From Pseudonocardia kujensis (GTDB lineage Bacteria > Actinomycetota > Actinomycetes > Mycobacteriales > Pseudonocardiaceae), in assembly GCF_021283305.1 (NCBI RefSeq), contig NZ_JAJSOK010000078.1:1-35219 (forward strand): 35,219 nt of DNA. Direction: 5' to 3'. A program made the position numbers and the translations under genes. Below the pieces are notes generated by a model. That model worked only from the letters and a program-made list of their open reading frames with translations. It was not told the origin of the DNA and ran no database searches. Of this stretch, positions 7,066-15,105 are shown piece by piece (position 1 is the stretch's first letter; the number at the start of each line of letters is the position of its first letter).

Positions 7066-8658
7066 TCAGCCGAGCCGTTCGACGACGTGGTCGGCGACCC
7101 GCAGGGCGTTGGCGATCGCCGTCAGCGACGGGTTCACCGCGCCGATGCTCGGGAAGAAGCTGGTGTCGACGACGTAGAGGTTGTCGAGCTCGTGGGCCCG
7201 GCAGGTCGCGTCGAGCGCCGAGCTCGCCGGGTCGGTCCCGAACCGGATCGTCCCGGCCTGGTGCGCCGTCGCCCCGATCGGCATGCCCTTGTGCATGTAG
7301 ATGTTGTGGTGCAGCAGGTGCTTCTCGTGCATGCCGAGGTCGGAGAGCCGGCTCTGCAGGGCCTTCCGGAGCCGCTTCAGGCCCTCGATGTTGTTGTCCG
7401 GGTCGAGGGTGAGCCGGATCCGTCCGTCGCGTTCGAGGGTCACCCGGTTCTCCGGGCGCGGCAGGTCCTCCCCGCAGAGCCAGAAGTCGACGGCGTGGTG
7501 GGCGAGCACCTCGAACGGCATCTCCGGCGAGAGTCGCCCGGCCCAGTGCGGGGCGTTCGCCCGGACCTGCTCGGAGTCGGACTTGCCGAGCATCTGGATG
7601 CCACCCAGCGGGTAGTTCCAGTCCTCCGAGCCGAAGTACCAGTCGTTCATCGCCAGGGTCTTCTGGAACCGCGTCGGGTTGGGCTCCTTGGAGACGGCCA
7701 TCAATGCGAGGTTGTTGTGCCGCATGTAGTGCCGCCCGACGACGCCGGAGCCGTTGGCCAGCCCGTCGGGATGCCTGTCGTTCGCCGAGCGCAGCAGCAG
7801 CGCCGCGGAGTTGACGGCCCCGCAGGCGACCACCACGACGTCGGCGGTGAAGCGCACGGTCTCGACGCGGCCCTCGCCCTGGTCGAAGCGGGTGACGACG
7901 GACGTGACCGAACGTCCGCCCGGATCGGTCTCCAGCTTCGTCACCTCGGCGTGGGTGAGCAGCCGGACGTTGTCGTGGGCCAGCGCCGGGTCCACGCAGA
8001 TCACCTGGGAATCGGACTTGCCGCCGACCAGGCAGGGGAAGCCGTCGACGCGGTCGCACCGGAGGCAGGGGCTGTCGTAGGTGGCGTTCCCCTGGGCGTC
8101 CTGCTCGAGCCGCACCCCGATCGGCAGGTGGAACGGGTGCAGCCCGAGCTTCTCCAGGTCGTCGCTGAGCTGCTGGATCCGCGGCTCGTGGCGCACCGGC
8201 GGGTGGCGGTAGTCCGCGGAGGCCGGCCCCTCCGTCGGATCGTCGCCGTGCCGGCCGTGGACCTCGTACAGGTGCTCGGCCTCGGTGTAGTACGGCTCGA
8301 GGTCGGCGTAGTCGATCGGCCAGGCCGGCGAGATGCCGCCGTGGTGCACCAGCTCGCCGAAGTCCTGCGGGCGCAGGCGGAACAGGGCCGCGCCGTAGAA
8401 CTTGGTGTTGCCGCCGACGTAGTAGTTCACCTCGGGCGGGAACTCCTTCCCGTCGCGGTCGAGCCAGAACTCCGGGGCCCGGTACTTCCCGCGCACGAAC
8501 ACCGCGCCCGAGTCCCAGTTGTCGCGCTCGCGCGGCAGGTACGCCCCGCGCTCGAGCAGCAGGACCCGCTTGCCGGTCGGCGCGAGGCGGTGGGCGAAGG
8601 TGCCGCCGCCGGCCCCGCTGCCGATCACGATCACGTCGTAGTGCTGGTCCCCGGTCAC
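7066..8658 (-). CDS. GMC-family FAD-dependent oxidoreductase with a four-Cys insert
   Basis: A 530-residue GMC (glucose-methanol-choline) oxidoreductase. The N-terminal dinucleotide fold is VIVIGSGAGGGTFAHRLA (about 10-26). The C-terminal half has HQAGTIRFG and the active-site stretch GAVNPSLTAIANALR. These enzymes oxidise alcohols or sugars at C-OH using FAD. Four cysteines (C198-x2-C201-x7-C209-x11-C221, in PCLRCDRVDGFPCLV) form an insert that could bind a metal or Fe-S cluster and pass electrons to a quinone or cytochrome; that role is inference. No Tat signal is visible, so it is probably cytoplasmic. GTG 8658 is preceded by AGGAGGG and overlaps the NDH-2 stop by 4 bases (GTGA). Last gene of the zwf-like/NDH-2/GMC operon. 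Confidence 0.88.
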   Translation of the reverse strand: MTGDQHYDVIVIGSGAGGGTFAHRLAPTGKRVLLLERGAYLPRERDNWDSGAVFVRGKYRAPEFWLDRDGKEFPPEVNYYVGGNTKFYGAALFRLRPQDFGELVHHGGISPAWPIDYADLEPYYTEAEHLYEVHGRHGDDPTEGPASADYRHPPVRHEPRIQQLSDDLEKLGLHPFHLPIGVRLEQDAQGNATYDSPCLRCDRVDGFPCLVGGKSDSQVICVDPALAHDNVRLLTHAEVTKLETDPGGRSVTSVVTRFDQGEGRVETVRFTADVVVVACGAVNSAALLLRSANDRHPDGLANGSGVVGRHYMRHNNLALMAVSKEPNPTRFQKTLAMNDWYFGSEDWNYPLGGIQMLGKSDSEQVRANAPHWAGRLSPEMPFEVLAHHAVDFWLCGEDLPRPENRVTLERDGRIRLTLDPDNNIEGLKRLRKALQSRLSDLGMHEKHLLHHNIYMHKGMPIGATAHQAGTIRFGTDPASSALDATCRAHELDNLYVVDTSFFPSIGAVNPSLTAIANALRVADHVVERLG

Positions 8659-10160
8659 GGTCGGCCCTCCTGGACGTGCTCGGCGGTGCTCTGGGTGGGT
8701 GCGGTGCTCTCGGCGGGTGCGGTGGTCTCGGCGGGGGCGGGGTGCGCAGCGCCCGCAGCGCCCGCAGCGCCGGCCGTGCCGGTCCCGGCCTGGTCGTAGA
8801 CGTCCCCGAGCGTCTCGATCTCCTGGGTGGTGAAGGTCCGCTCCCGCCGGGCGTCGCGGGCGAAGGCGGCGGTCCAGGTCAGCACCGCGCCGACGCGGTT
8901 GCGGTACCCCGTGAGGAAGGCCAGGTGCAGGAACAGCCAGGCCAGCCACCCGGCGAACCCGCCGAAGTGCGCGGGACCGGCGGAGACGACCGCGTTGCCG
9001 CGGGAGAGGTAGGCGGCCGACCCGAGGTCGTGGTACCGGAACGGGCGGACGGGGTGCCCGCGCAGTCGGTTCCGGATGCGGCGCCCGGCGTAGAACCCGG
9101 TCTGCATCGCGACCTCGGCCACGCCCGGCAGGCGGTGGAGGCTCATCAGGTCGCCGATCACGCAGATCTCCGGGTGCCCCGGGACCGTGAGGTCCGGCTC
9201 GACCTCGATCCGGCCGGCCCGATCGCGCGGCGCGCCCGTCGCGTCGGCGAGGGCCTTCGCGATCGGCGGCGCCTCCACGCCGGCGGCCCAGAGCACGGTG
9301 CCCGCCGGGTACCGGTGGGTCGCGCCCGTCCCGTCGCCGACCTCGCCGACCTCGCCGACGTCGCTGACGTCGATGCCGCGCGCGTCCACGCCGGTGACGA
9401 CCGAGCCGAGGTGCAGCTCCACGCCGAGCGCGCGCAGCCCCGCCGCCGCCTTGGCCGACAGCGCCGGCCCGAACGAGGCCAGCGGCGCCTTCCCGGCGTC
9501 GAACAGCAGCACGCGGGCGTCCTCCGGCCGGATGCGGTGGAACTCCTTGCGCAGCGTGCGCGTGGCCAGCTCCCGGATCTGGCCCGCCAGCTCGACGCCC
9601 GTGGGCCCGGCGCCGACGACGGCGAAGGTGAGCCACCGCCGTTGCTCGTCCGGGTCGGTCGCGGTCTCGGCCAGCTCGAAGGCGCCGAAGACCCGGCGCC
9701 GGATCGCGAGCGCGTCGGCGATGGTCTTCATGCCGAGCGCGTACCGGGCGAACTCGTCGTGGCCGAAGTAGGACTGCCGCACGCCCGCGGCCAGGATCAG
9801 GTCGTCGTAGGCCAGGGTCAGGCGCTCGCCGTTCGGCCGCTCGGCGAGGACGGTGCGGGCCTGCGGGTCGACGTCCACGGCGTCGGCGAGCACGCACTCC
9901 ACGGTCCGGTGCCGTTTGAGGACGTCGCGCAGCGGCGCGGCGATCTGTCCCTCGGAGAGGATCCCGGTCGCCACCTGGTAGAGCAGCGGCTGGAACAGGT
10001 GGTGCTGCGCACGGTCGACGAGCGTCACGGCGATCCCGGGGTCGCGCAGGGCGCGGGCGGCGAAGAGCCCGGCGAAGCCGCCGCCGACGATCACCACGCG
10101 GTGCGGGCCGCCGTGCGCACCGTCGTGCCCGACGACGGTCAGGCGGTCGGGTCGTGCCAC
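8655..10160 (-). CDS. ndh: Type II NADH dehydrogenase (NDH-2) / FAD-dependent NAD(P)H oxidoreductase
   Basis: A 501-residue two-dinucleotide-domain flavoprotein. The FAD fold is VVIVGGGFAGLFAARAL near the N-terminus, and the NAD(P)H fold is FAVVGAGPTGVELAGQI. A quinone-site segment (VAEVAMQTGFYAGR) and a C-terminal amphipathic membrane anchor (GGFAGWLAWLFLHLAFLTGYRNR) are typical of NDH-2. It should pass electrons from NADH to menaquinone without pumping protons. Two low-complexity parts stand out: SDVGEVGEVGD in the second domain and an Ala/Thr/Gly-rich tail. GTG 10160 is chosen because GAGGGGG lies just upstream; it overlaps the zwf-like stop by 22 bases. Its own stop overlaps the GMC start, so all three genes are coupled. 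Confidence 0.9.
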   Translation of the reverse strand: MARPDRLTVVGHDGAHGGPHRVVIVGGGFAGLFAARALRDPGIAVTLVDRAQHHLFQPLLYQVATGILSEGQIAAPLRDVLKRHRTVECVLADAVDVDPQARTVLAERPNGERLTLAYDDLILAAGVRQSYFGHDEFARYALGMKTIADALAIRRRVFGAFELAETATDPDEQRRWLTFAVVGAGPTGVELAGQIRELATRTLRKEFHRIRPEDARVLLFDAGKAPLASFGPALSAKAAAGLRALGVELHLGSVVTGVDARGIDVSDVGEVGEVGDGTGATHRYPAGTVLWAAGVEAPPIAKALADATGAPRDRAGRIEVEPDLTVPGHPEICVIGDLMSLHRLPGVAEVAMQTGFYAGRRIRNRLRGHPVRPFRYHDLGSAAYLSRGNAVVSAGPAHFGGFAGWLAWLFLHLAFLTGYRNRVGAVLTWTAAFARDARRERTFTTQEIETLGDVYDQAGTGTAGAAGAAGAAHPAPAETTAPAESTAPTQSTAEHVQEGRP

Positions 10161-11515
10161 GAGTCCCCCTCGGGCAGCAGGTCGTCGGCCTCCTTGGGCC
10201 CCCACGTGCCGCGCTGGTAGCGCTGCAGGGGCACCACGTCGCCGAGGATCGGGTCGACCACCCGCCAGGCGGCCTCGACGGTGTCCTGCCGGGCGAACAG
10301 GATCCGGTTGCCGTCGAGGGCCGCGCCGATGAGCCGGTCGTACGGGCGGGCGTCGTCCGCGGCGTGCTCGGCGAAGACCAGCTCCTGCTGCTCGGGCACG
10401 CGCGCGATCCCCTGCTTCTTGCCCGCCAGGGTCAGCGAGACCGCGGCGTTGGGCCAGATGCGGAACCGCAGGGCGTTCACCGGGCGCGGGCCGGGTACGT
10501 CGAAGACGTCGAGCGGGGCCCGGCGGAAGCGGATGCTCACCTCGGTGGCGGTCACCGGCATCGTCTTGCCCGCACGGATCAGGATCGGGACACCGGCCCA
10601 CCGCCACGAGTCGAGGGCCAGGCGGACCGCCGTGTAGGACTCCGTCGTCGAGACCGGGTCGACGCCCGCCACCTCCCGGTACCCCTCGTACTGACCGCGG
10701 ACGGTGTTCTCCGGGGTGAGCGGGCGGATCGCGGACAGCACGCGGGCCTTGGCGTCGACCCAGGACATCAGGCCCGAACCGTCCGGCGGGTCGGCGACCA
10801 CCGTGGCCAGGACCTGCAGCATGTGATTCTGCAGCACGTCGCGGGTGGCGCCGGTGCGGTCGTAGAAGCGGCCGCGGTCGGCGACGTCGAAGGCCTCCGC
10901 CATGGTGATCTGGATACTCGCGACGTGGTCGCGGTTCAGCAGCGGCTCGAAGATCGAGTTGGCGAAGCGGGCCACCAGGACGTCGTTGAGCGGGTCGAGG
11001 CCGAGCCAGTGGTCGACCCGGTAGATCGCGTCCTCCGGGAAGTACCGGAGCATGGTCGCGTTGAGTGCCCGCGCACTCTTCAGGTCCGTGCCGAACGGCT
11101 TCTCCACCATCACCCGGGCACCGTCGGCGCGCCCCGCCCTCGAGATGCCCTCCGCGATCCGGGCGAACAGGACCGGCGGCACCTCCAGGTAGTACAGCAC
11201 CTTGCGGCCGGCGCCGATCTCCTTGCTCATCGCCTCGTACGTCGCCGGGTCGTCGAGGTCGCCGTCGACGTAGCGCAGCAGGCCGAGCATGGTCCGGCCC
11301 GGTCCCGAGTCCGGGTCGAGGTGGTTGCGGCGCAGTGACTGCGCGGCGTAGTCCCGGAACTGCTCGAGGCCCCACCCGCTCTTCGCCACGCCGATGACCG
11401 GGACGTCGAGGACGCCCCGTTCCACCAGCCCGACGAGCGCGGGGAAGGTCTCCAGCTTCGCCAGGTCACCGGTTGCGCCGAAGATCACGAGGGCGTCCAC
11501 CCGGTCCGTCGCCAT
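10139..11515 (-). CDS. zwf: Glucose-6-phosphate dehydrogenase-like protein with altered substrate site
   Basis: A 458-residue member of the G6PDH family (NADP/F420-independent Zwf fold), which oxidises glucose-6-phosphate to 6-phosphogluconolactone. The NADP fold (IFGATGDLA, 11-19), the EKPFG motif (138-142), the catalytic-His region (LQNHMLQ, H231) and R-A-G-K317 are present. The family motif R-I-D-H-Y-L-G-K reads R-V-D-H-W-L-G-L at 166-173. The Lys that binds the sugar phosphate is Leu, and the GDLA segment continues KLETF rather than the more usual KRKL. It may therefore use another sugar or phosphate, or be a diverged paralogue. ATG 11515 has AGGAG upstream. First gene of a coupled operon with NDH-2 and GMC oxidoreductase, divergent from cydAB. 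Confidence 0.82.
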   Translation of the reverse strand: MATDRVDALVIFGATGDLAKLETFPALVGLVERGVLDVPVIGVAKSGWGLEQFRDYAAQSLRRNHLDPDSGPGRTMLGLLRYVDGDLDDPATYEAMSKEIGAGRKVLYYLEVPPVLFARIAEGISRAGRADGARVMVEKPFGTDLKSARALNATMLRYFPEDAIYRVDHWLGLDPLNDVLVARFANSIFEPLLNRDHVASIQITMAEAFDVADRGRFYDRTGATRDVLQNHMLQVLATVVADPPDGSGLMSWVDAKARVLSAIRPLTPENTVRGQYEGYREVAGVDPVSTTESYTAVRLALDSWRWAGVPILIRAGKTMPVTATEVSIRFRRAPLDVFDVPGPRPVNALRFRIWPNAAVSLTLAGKKQGIARVPEQQELVFAEHAADDARPYDRLIGAALDGNRILFARQDTVEAAWRVVDPILGDVVPLQRYQRGTWGPKEADDLLPEGDSWHDPTA

Positions 11516-11752
11516 GGCCTGCTCCTGTCCGCCGAGGGGGCTGCGAGGTCCTGCGGGTGCCTGCGACCGTGGTGGCCCCGCGGCGGCGCGCACCTCACTC
11601 GCCCCGGATGAGCCGGGGCCGGCGGCCGCCACGGAGGCGCCGACGGCGGCGGACGAACCGGGCACCAGGAGCGGGCGTCCGCGCGGTGCCGGGGCCGGGG
11701 TCGCCCGCGCCGGGTGATGCCCGCGCCGCGCGGGGGCCCGGACCGTGGGGCC

Positions 11753-13138
11753 GTGTCCGTGGTCGATCTCGCCCGCCTGCAGTTCGCCGGAACGTCGATC
11801 TACCATTTCCTGTTCGTCCCGCTGACGATCGGGCTGGCGCTGCTGACCGCGATCCTGCAGACCTGCTGGTATCGCACGGACAAGCCGGAGTACCTGCGGC
11901 TCACGCGGTTCTTCGGCGTCCTGCTGGTGATCAACATCGCGGTCGGCGTGGTCACCGGGCTGGTGCAGGAGTTCCAGTTCGGGATGAACTGGTCGGGCTA
12001 CTCCCGGTTCGTCGGCGACGTGTTCGGGGCGCCCCTGGCGATGGAGGGCCTGGCGGCCTTCTTCCTCGAGTCGACGTTCCTGGGGCTGTGGGTGTTCGGG
12101 CGGGAGCGGCTGTCCCGCCGGGTGCACCTGGCCACCATCTGGGCCGTCGCCGCCGGCGGCGTGCTCTCGGCGGCGTTCATCATGGCCGCGAACTCGTGGA
12201 TGCAGAACCCGGTCGGGTACACGATCGACCCGGCGACCGGGCGCGCCCAGCTGACGAGCATCGGCGCGGTGCTGACCAACCCGGTGTTCCTGCGCAGCCT
12301 GCTGCACGTGCTGCTCGCGTCGCTGGTCACGGCCTCGATCGTCATGCTGGCCGTCGCGGCCTGGCACCTGCGCCGCCGGTCGCACGTCGCGGAGTTCGGC
12401 CGGGCGGCGCGGGTCGCGCTCGTCGTGCTGGTCCCGGTCCTGGCGCTCAACCTGCTCGTCGGCAGCGAGCTGGGGGTCACCGAGGGCACGTACCAGCCCA
12501 TGAAGATCGCGGCGGCCGAGGCCCAGTGGCAGACCTGCCAGCCCTGCTCGTTCTCGCTGTTCCAGATCGGCGGCGGGAACAACGACCAGACACCCTCGAA
12601 GATCATCCAGGTGCCGCACCTGCTGTCCCTGCTGGCGACCAACTCCTGGAACGGGCAGGTGGTGGGGCTCAACGAGCTGCAGGCGCAGTACGAGCAGCAG
12701 TACGGCCCGGGCGATTACGTGCCCAACGTCTTCATCCAGTACTGGGCGATGCGGGTGATGGCCTACCTCGGCAGCCTCATGCTCGTCGTCGGGCTGTGGG
12801 GGCTCTGGCGGCGCAGGCGGCTCGCCGAGTCGCCCTGGTTCCTGCGCGTGGCGATCTGGTGCCTGCCGCTGCCGTTCGTCGTCAACACGGCGGGCTGGAT
12901 CCTGACCGAGAACGGCCGGCAGCCGTGGATCGTGCAGGGGCTGCAGAAGACGGCGGACGCCAACTCGCCGTCGGTGACCGCGGCGGCGATCCTGACGAGC
13001 CTGCTGATCTTCCTCCTGCTCTACGGCGCGCTCGCCGTCGTGGACTGGATCCTCATGGCGCGCTACGCCCGCCGGGAACTGCCGGCCGAGCAGCCTGCCG
13101 ACGAGCACGAGGCGCCGGCCCCGGCGCCCACCTACTGA
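11753..13138 (+). CDS. cydA: Cytochrome bd ubiquinol/menaquinol oxidase subunit I
   Basis: A 461-residue CydA with the known functional residues in place: haem ligands H18, H185 and (by alignment with E. coli M393) M336; acidic pair E98/E106; Q-loop K251/E256 in the segment TEGTYQPMKIAAAE; and GRQPW. It oxidises quinol and reduces O2 at the membrane. The Q loop is short, as in the S-type bd oxidases, and has a C262-x2-C265 pair. The GTG at 11753 gives the family-like start MSVVDLARLQF; a GTG at 11759 or the earlier ATG at 11717 are alternatives, and none has a strong ribosome site. cydB follows after 16 bases. Divergent from the zwf-like operon. Confidence 0.95.
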   Translation: MSVVDLARLQFAGTSIYHFLFVPLTIGLALLTAILQTCWYRTDKPEYLRLTRFFGVLLVINIAVGVVTGLVQEFQFGMNWSGYSRFVGDVFGAPLAMEGLAAFFLESTFLGLWVFGRERLSRRVHLATIWAVAAGGVLSAAFIMAANSWMQNPVGYTIDPATGRAQLTSIGAVLTNPVFLRSLLHVLLASLVTASIVMLAVAAWHLRRRSHVAEFGRAARVALVVLVPVLALNLLVGSELGVTEGTYQPMKIAAAEAQWQTCQPCSFSLFQIGGGNNDQTPSKIIQVPHLLSLLATNSWNGQVVGLNELQAQYEQQYGPGDYVPNVFIQYWAMRVMAYLGSLMLVVGLWGLWRRRRLAESPWFLRVAIWCLPLPFVVNTAGWILTENGRQPWIVQGLQKTADANSPSVTAAAILTSLLIFLLLYGALAVVDWILMARYARRELPAEQPADEHEAPAPAPTY

Positions 13139-13154
13139 CCGCAGGGGTGTGCCG

Positions 13155-14174
13155 ATGACCCTCGTCGCGTTCTGGTTCGTCGTCCTCGCGGTGGTGTGGA
13201 CCGGGTTCCTGCTGCTCGAGGGGTTCGACTTCGGGGTGGGCATGCTGCACGGCGTGGTCGGGCGCGACGATGCCGGGCGCGACCTCGCGGTCCACACGAT
13301 CGAGCCGGTGTGGGACGGCAACGAGGTGTGGCTCGTCGTGACCGCCGCCGTGACCTTCGCGGCCTTCCCGGTCTGGTACGCGACGATGTTCTCGGCCTAC
13401 TACCCGGTCATGGTCGTGGTGCTGGTCGCGCTGATCCTGCGCGGGGTGTCCTTCGAGTTCCGGTCCCACTCGGCGTCCGCGCGGGCCAGGGCGTTCTGGG
13501 GCGGCGCGCTCGCCGGCGGGAGCCTGGTGGTCCCGCTCGGCCTCGGCATCGTGCTCGGCGGGCTGCTCGCGGGGGTGCCGATCGACTCCGCCCAGGAGTT
13601 CGTGGGAGGCGCCGGGGACCTGTTCCCGGCGTACGCGCTGATGACGGGGGCCACGGTCGTCCTGGTGTGCCTGGTCCACGGCGCCGTGTTCCTCGCCCTG
13701 CGGACCACCGCCGACCTCCGTCGGCGTGCCCTCGGGATCGCCCGGGCGCTCGCCCCGGTGGTCGCCGTCGTCGTGACGGCATGGGCCGCGTGGACGCGCG
13801 TCACGGCCAGGGACGGGGTGCTGCTGTCGGTGGCCGAGTTCGCCGCGATCCTCGCGGCGATCACGGCGGCCGCGTTCGTCCACGTCCGGCGCGAGGGGCT
13901 CGCGTTCGCCGCCACCGCCACGACCATGGCGGCGATGACGGCGTCGATCTTCTCCGAGCTGTACCCGCGGGTGATGGTGTCCAGCCTGGGCCCGGCGAAC
14001 GACCTCACCACCACGAACACCGCGTCCGCCTCGTACGCGCTGACGGTCATGACCGTGGTCCTGGCCGTCCTGCTCCCCGTCGTGCTGCTCTACCAGGCCT
14101 GGACCTACCACGTGTTCCGCGCCCGGCTCCGCGGGCCGGTGCCGACCCCACAGGTGCCGGCCGACGCCGGTTAG
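13155..14174 (+). CDS. cydB: Cytochrome bd oxidase subunit II
   Basis: A 339-residue multi-pass membrane protein of CydB length and topology. Family stretches include FVVLAVVWTGFLLLEGFDFGVG at the N-terminus, EPVWDGNEVWLV and FAAFPVWYATMFSAYYP, then LRGVSFEFRS. CydB pairs with CydA to form the membrane heterodimer. ATG 13155 is chosen with AGGGG about 8 bases upstream; the GTG at 13149 is two codons earlier. The gene directly follows cydA and is followed 9 bases later by the PHP phosphoesterase gene, so the three may share a transcript. No small CydX-like ORF was recognised next to it. Confidence 0.95.
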   Translation: MTLVAFWFVVLAVVWTGFLLLEGFDFGVGMLHGVVGRDDAGRDLAVHTIEPVWDGNEVWLVVTAAVTFAAFPVWYATMFSAYYPVMVVVLVALILRGVSFEFRSHSASARARAFWGGALAGGSLVVPLGLGIVLGGLLAGVPIDSAQEFVGGAGDLFPAYALMTGATVVLVCLVHGAVFLALRTTADLRRRALGIARALAPVVAVVVTAWAAWTRVTARDGVLLSVAEFAAILAAITAAAFVHVRREGLAFAATATTMAAMTASIFSELYPRVMVSSLGPANDLTTTNTASASYALTVMTVVLAVLLPVVLLYQAWTYHVFRARLRGPVPTPQVPADAG

Positions 14175-14183
14175 GGTCGGCGG

Positions 14184-15068
14184 GTGGCCCTGATCGACCT
14201 GCACACCCACTCGACCGTCTCCGACGGCACCGAGACCCCCGAGGAGCTGGTCGCCACGGCGGCCGCAGCGGGTGTCACGACGCTCGCGCTCACCGACCAC
14301 GACACCACCGGCGGATGGGGCCGGGCCGCCGCCGTGCTGCCCCGCGGGATGCGGCTCGTGCGCGGGGCCGAGTTCTCCTGCGTGAGCCCCACCGGCCGCC
14401 CGGAGACCCCCGGCGACAGGGCGACCGTGTCGGTCCACCTCCTCGGGTACCTGTTCGACCCGGAACACCCCGCGATCGTCGCCGAGCAGCGGCGGCTGGT
14501 GGCCGAGCGCGTCGAGCGGCTGCGGAAGATGGCCCGCAACGTCGCCGCCGACTACCCACAGCTCGACGCCGACCGCGTGTTCGACCAGGTCCCCGAGGGC
14601 ACCACGCCGGGCCGCCCGCACCTGGGCCGCGCCCTGGTCGCGGCGGGGGTGGTCGAGTCGGTGAACGAGGCCTTCGCCAGCATCCTGCGCACCGGCAGCA
14701 AGTACTACGAGCCGAAGACCGACACGCCGGTCGAGCGGGCCGTCGAGATGATCGTCGAGGCGGGTGGGGTGGCGGTGTTCGCGCACCCGCTGGCCCGCCG
14801 GCGCGGCCGCGTCATCGAGACCTCGGTGCTGGCCGACCTGGCCCGGATCGGGCTCACCGGCGTCGAGGTCGACCACCCCGACCACGACCCCGCCGACCGG
14901 GAGCTGCTGCGGGGCGTCGCGGCCGATCTGGGCCTCGTCCCGACCGGGTCCAGCGACTTCCACGGCACCAACAAGACCACCCCGATCGCCGCCGAGACGA
15001 CCGCCCCGGAGGCCCTCGAGGAGCTGCTGGCCAAGGCCACCGGCGCCGACGTGCTCGAGGGCGCCTGA
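14184..15068 (+). CDS. PHP-domain phosphoesterase (YciV/RNase AM-like)
   Basis: A 294-residue protein with a complete PHP metal site: D-L-H7-T-H9-S at the start, DHD (residues 38-40), the GAEFS motif, an AHP histidine (VAVFAHPL) and SDFHG near the end. This arrangement matches the YciV-like 5'-nucleotidase / 3',5'-nucleoside bisphosphate phosphatase branch, which acts on short RNA ends or nucleotide bisphosphates. It has no polymerase domain, so it is not a DnaE proofreading domain. GTG 14184 starts 9 bases after cydB, and the RecB-like nuclease gene begins 37 bases after its stop. The exact substrate is not determined. Confidence 0.87.
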   Translation: MALIDLHTHSTVSDGTETPEELVATAAAAGVTTLALTDHDTTGGWGRAAAVLPRGMRLVRGAEFSCVSPTGRPETPGDRATVSVHLLGYLFDPEHPAIVAEQRRLVAERVERLRKMARNVAADYPQLDADRVFDQVPEGTTPGRPHLGRALVAAGVVESVNEAFASILRTGSKYYEPKTDTPVERAVEMIVEAGGVAVFAHPLARRRGRVIETSVLADLARIGLTGVEVDHPDHDPADRELLRGVAADLGLVPTGSSDFHGTNKTTPIAAETTAPEALEELLAKATGADVLEGA

Positions 15069-15105
15069 GCGGGGGCCGGCCCCGCCCGGCCGGTACCGTG
15101 ACGCG

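Noticed and set aside
8676..8790. Low-complexity repeat at the NDH-2 C-terminus as a mobile element trace
   Set aside because: It is an in-frame Ala/Thr/Gly tail of NDH-2 with degenerate short repeats; no terminal inverted repeats or target duplications.
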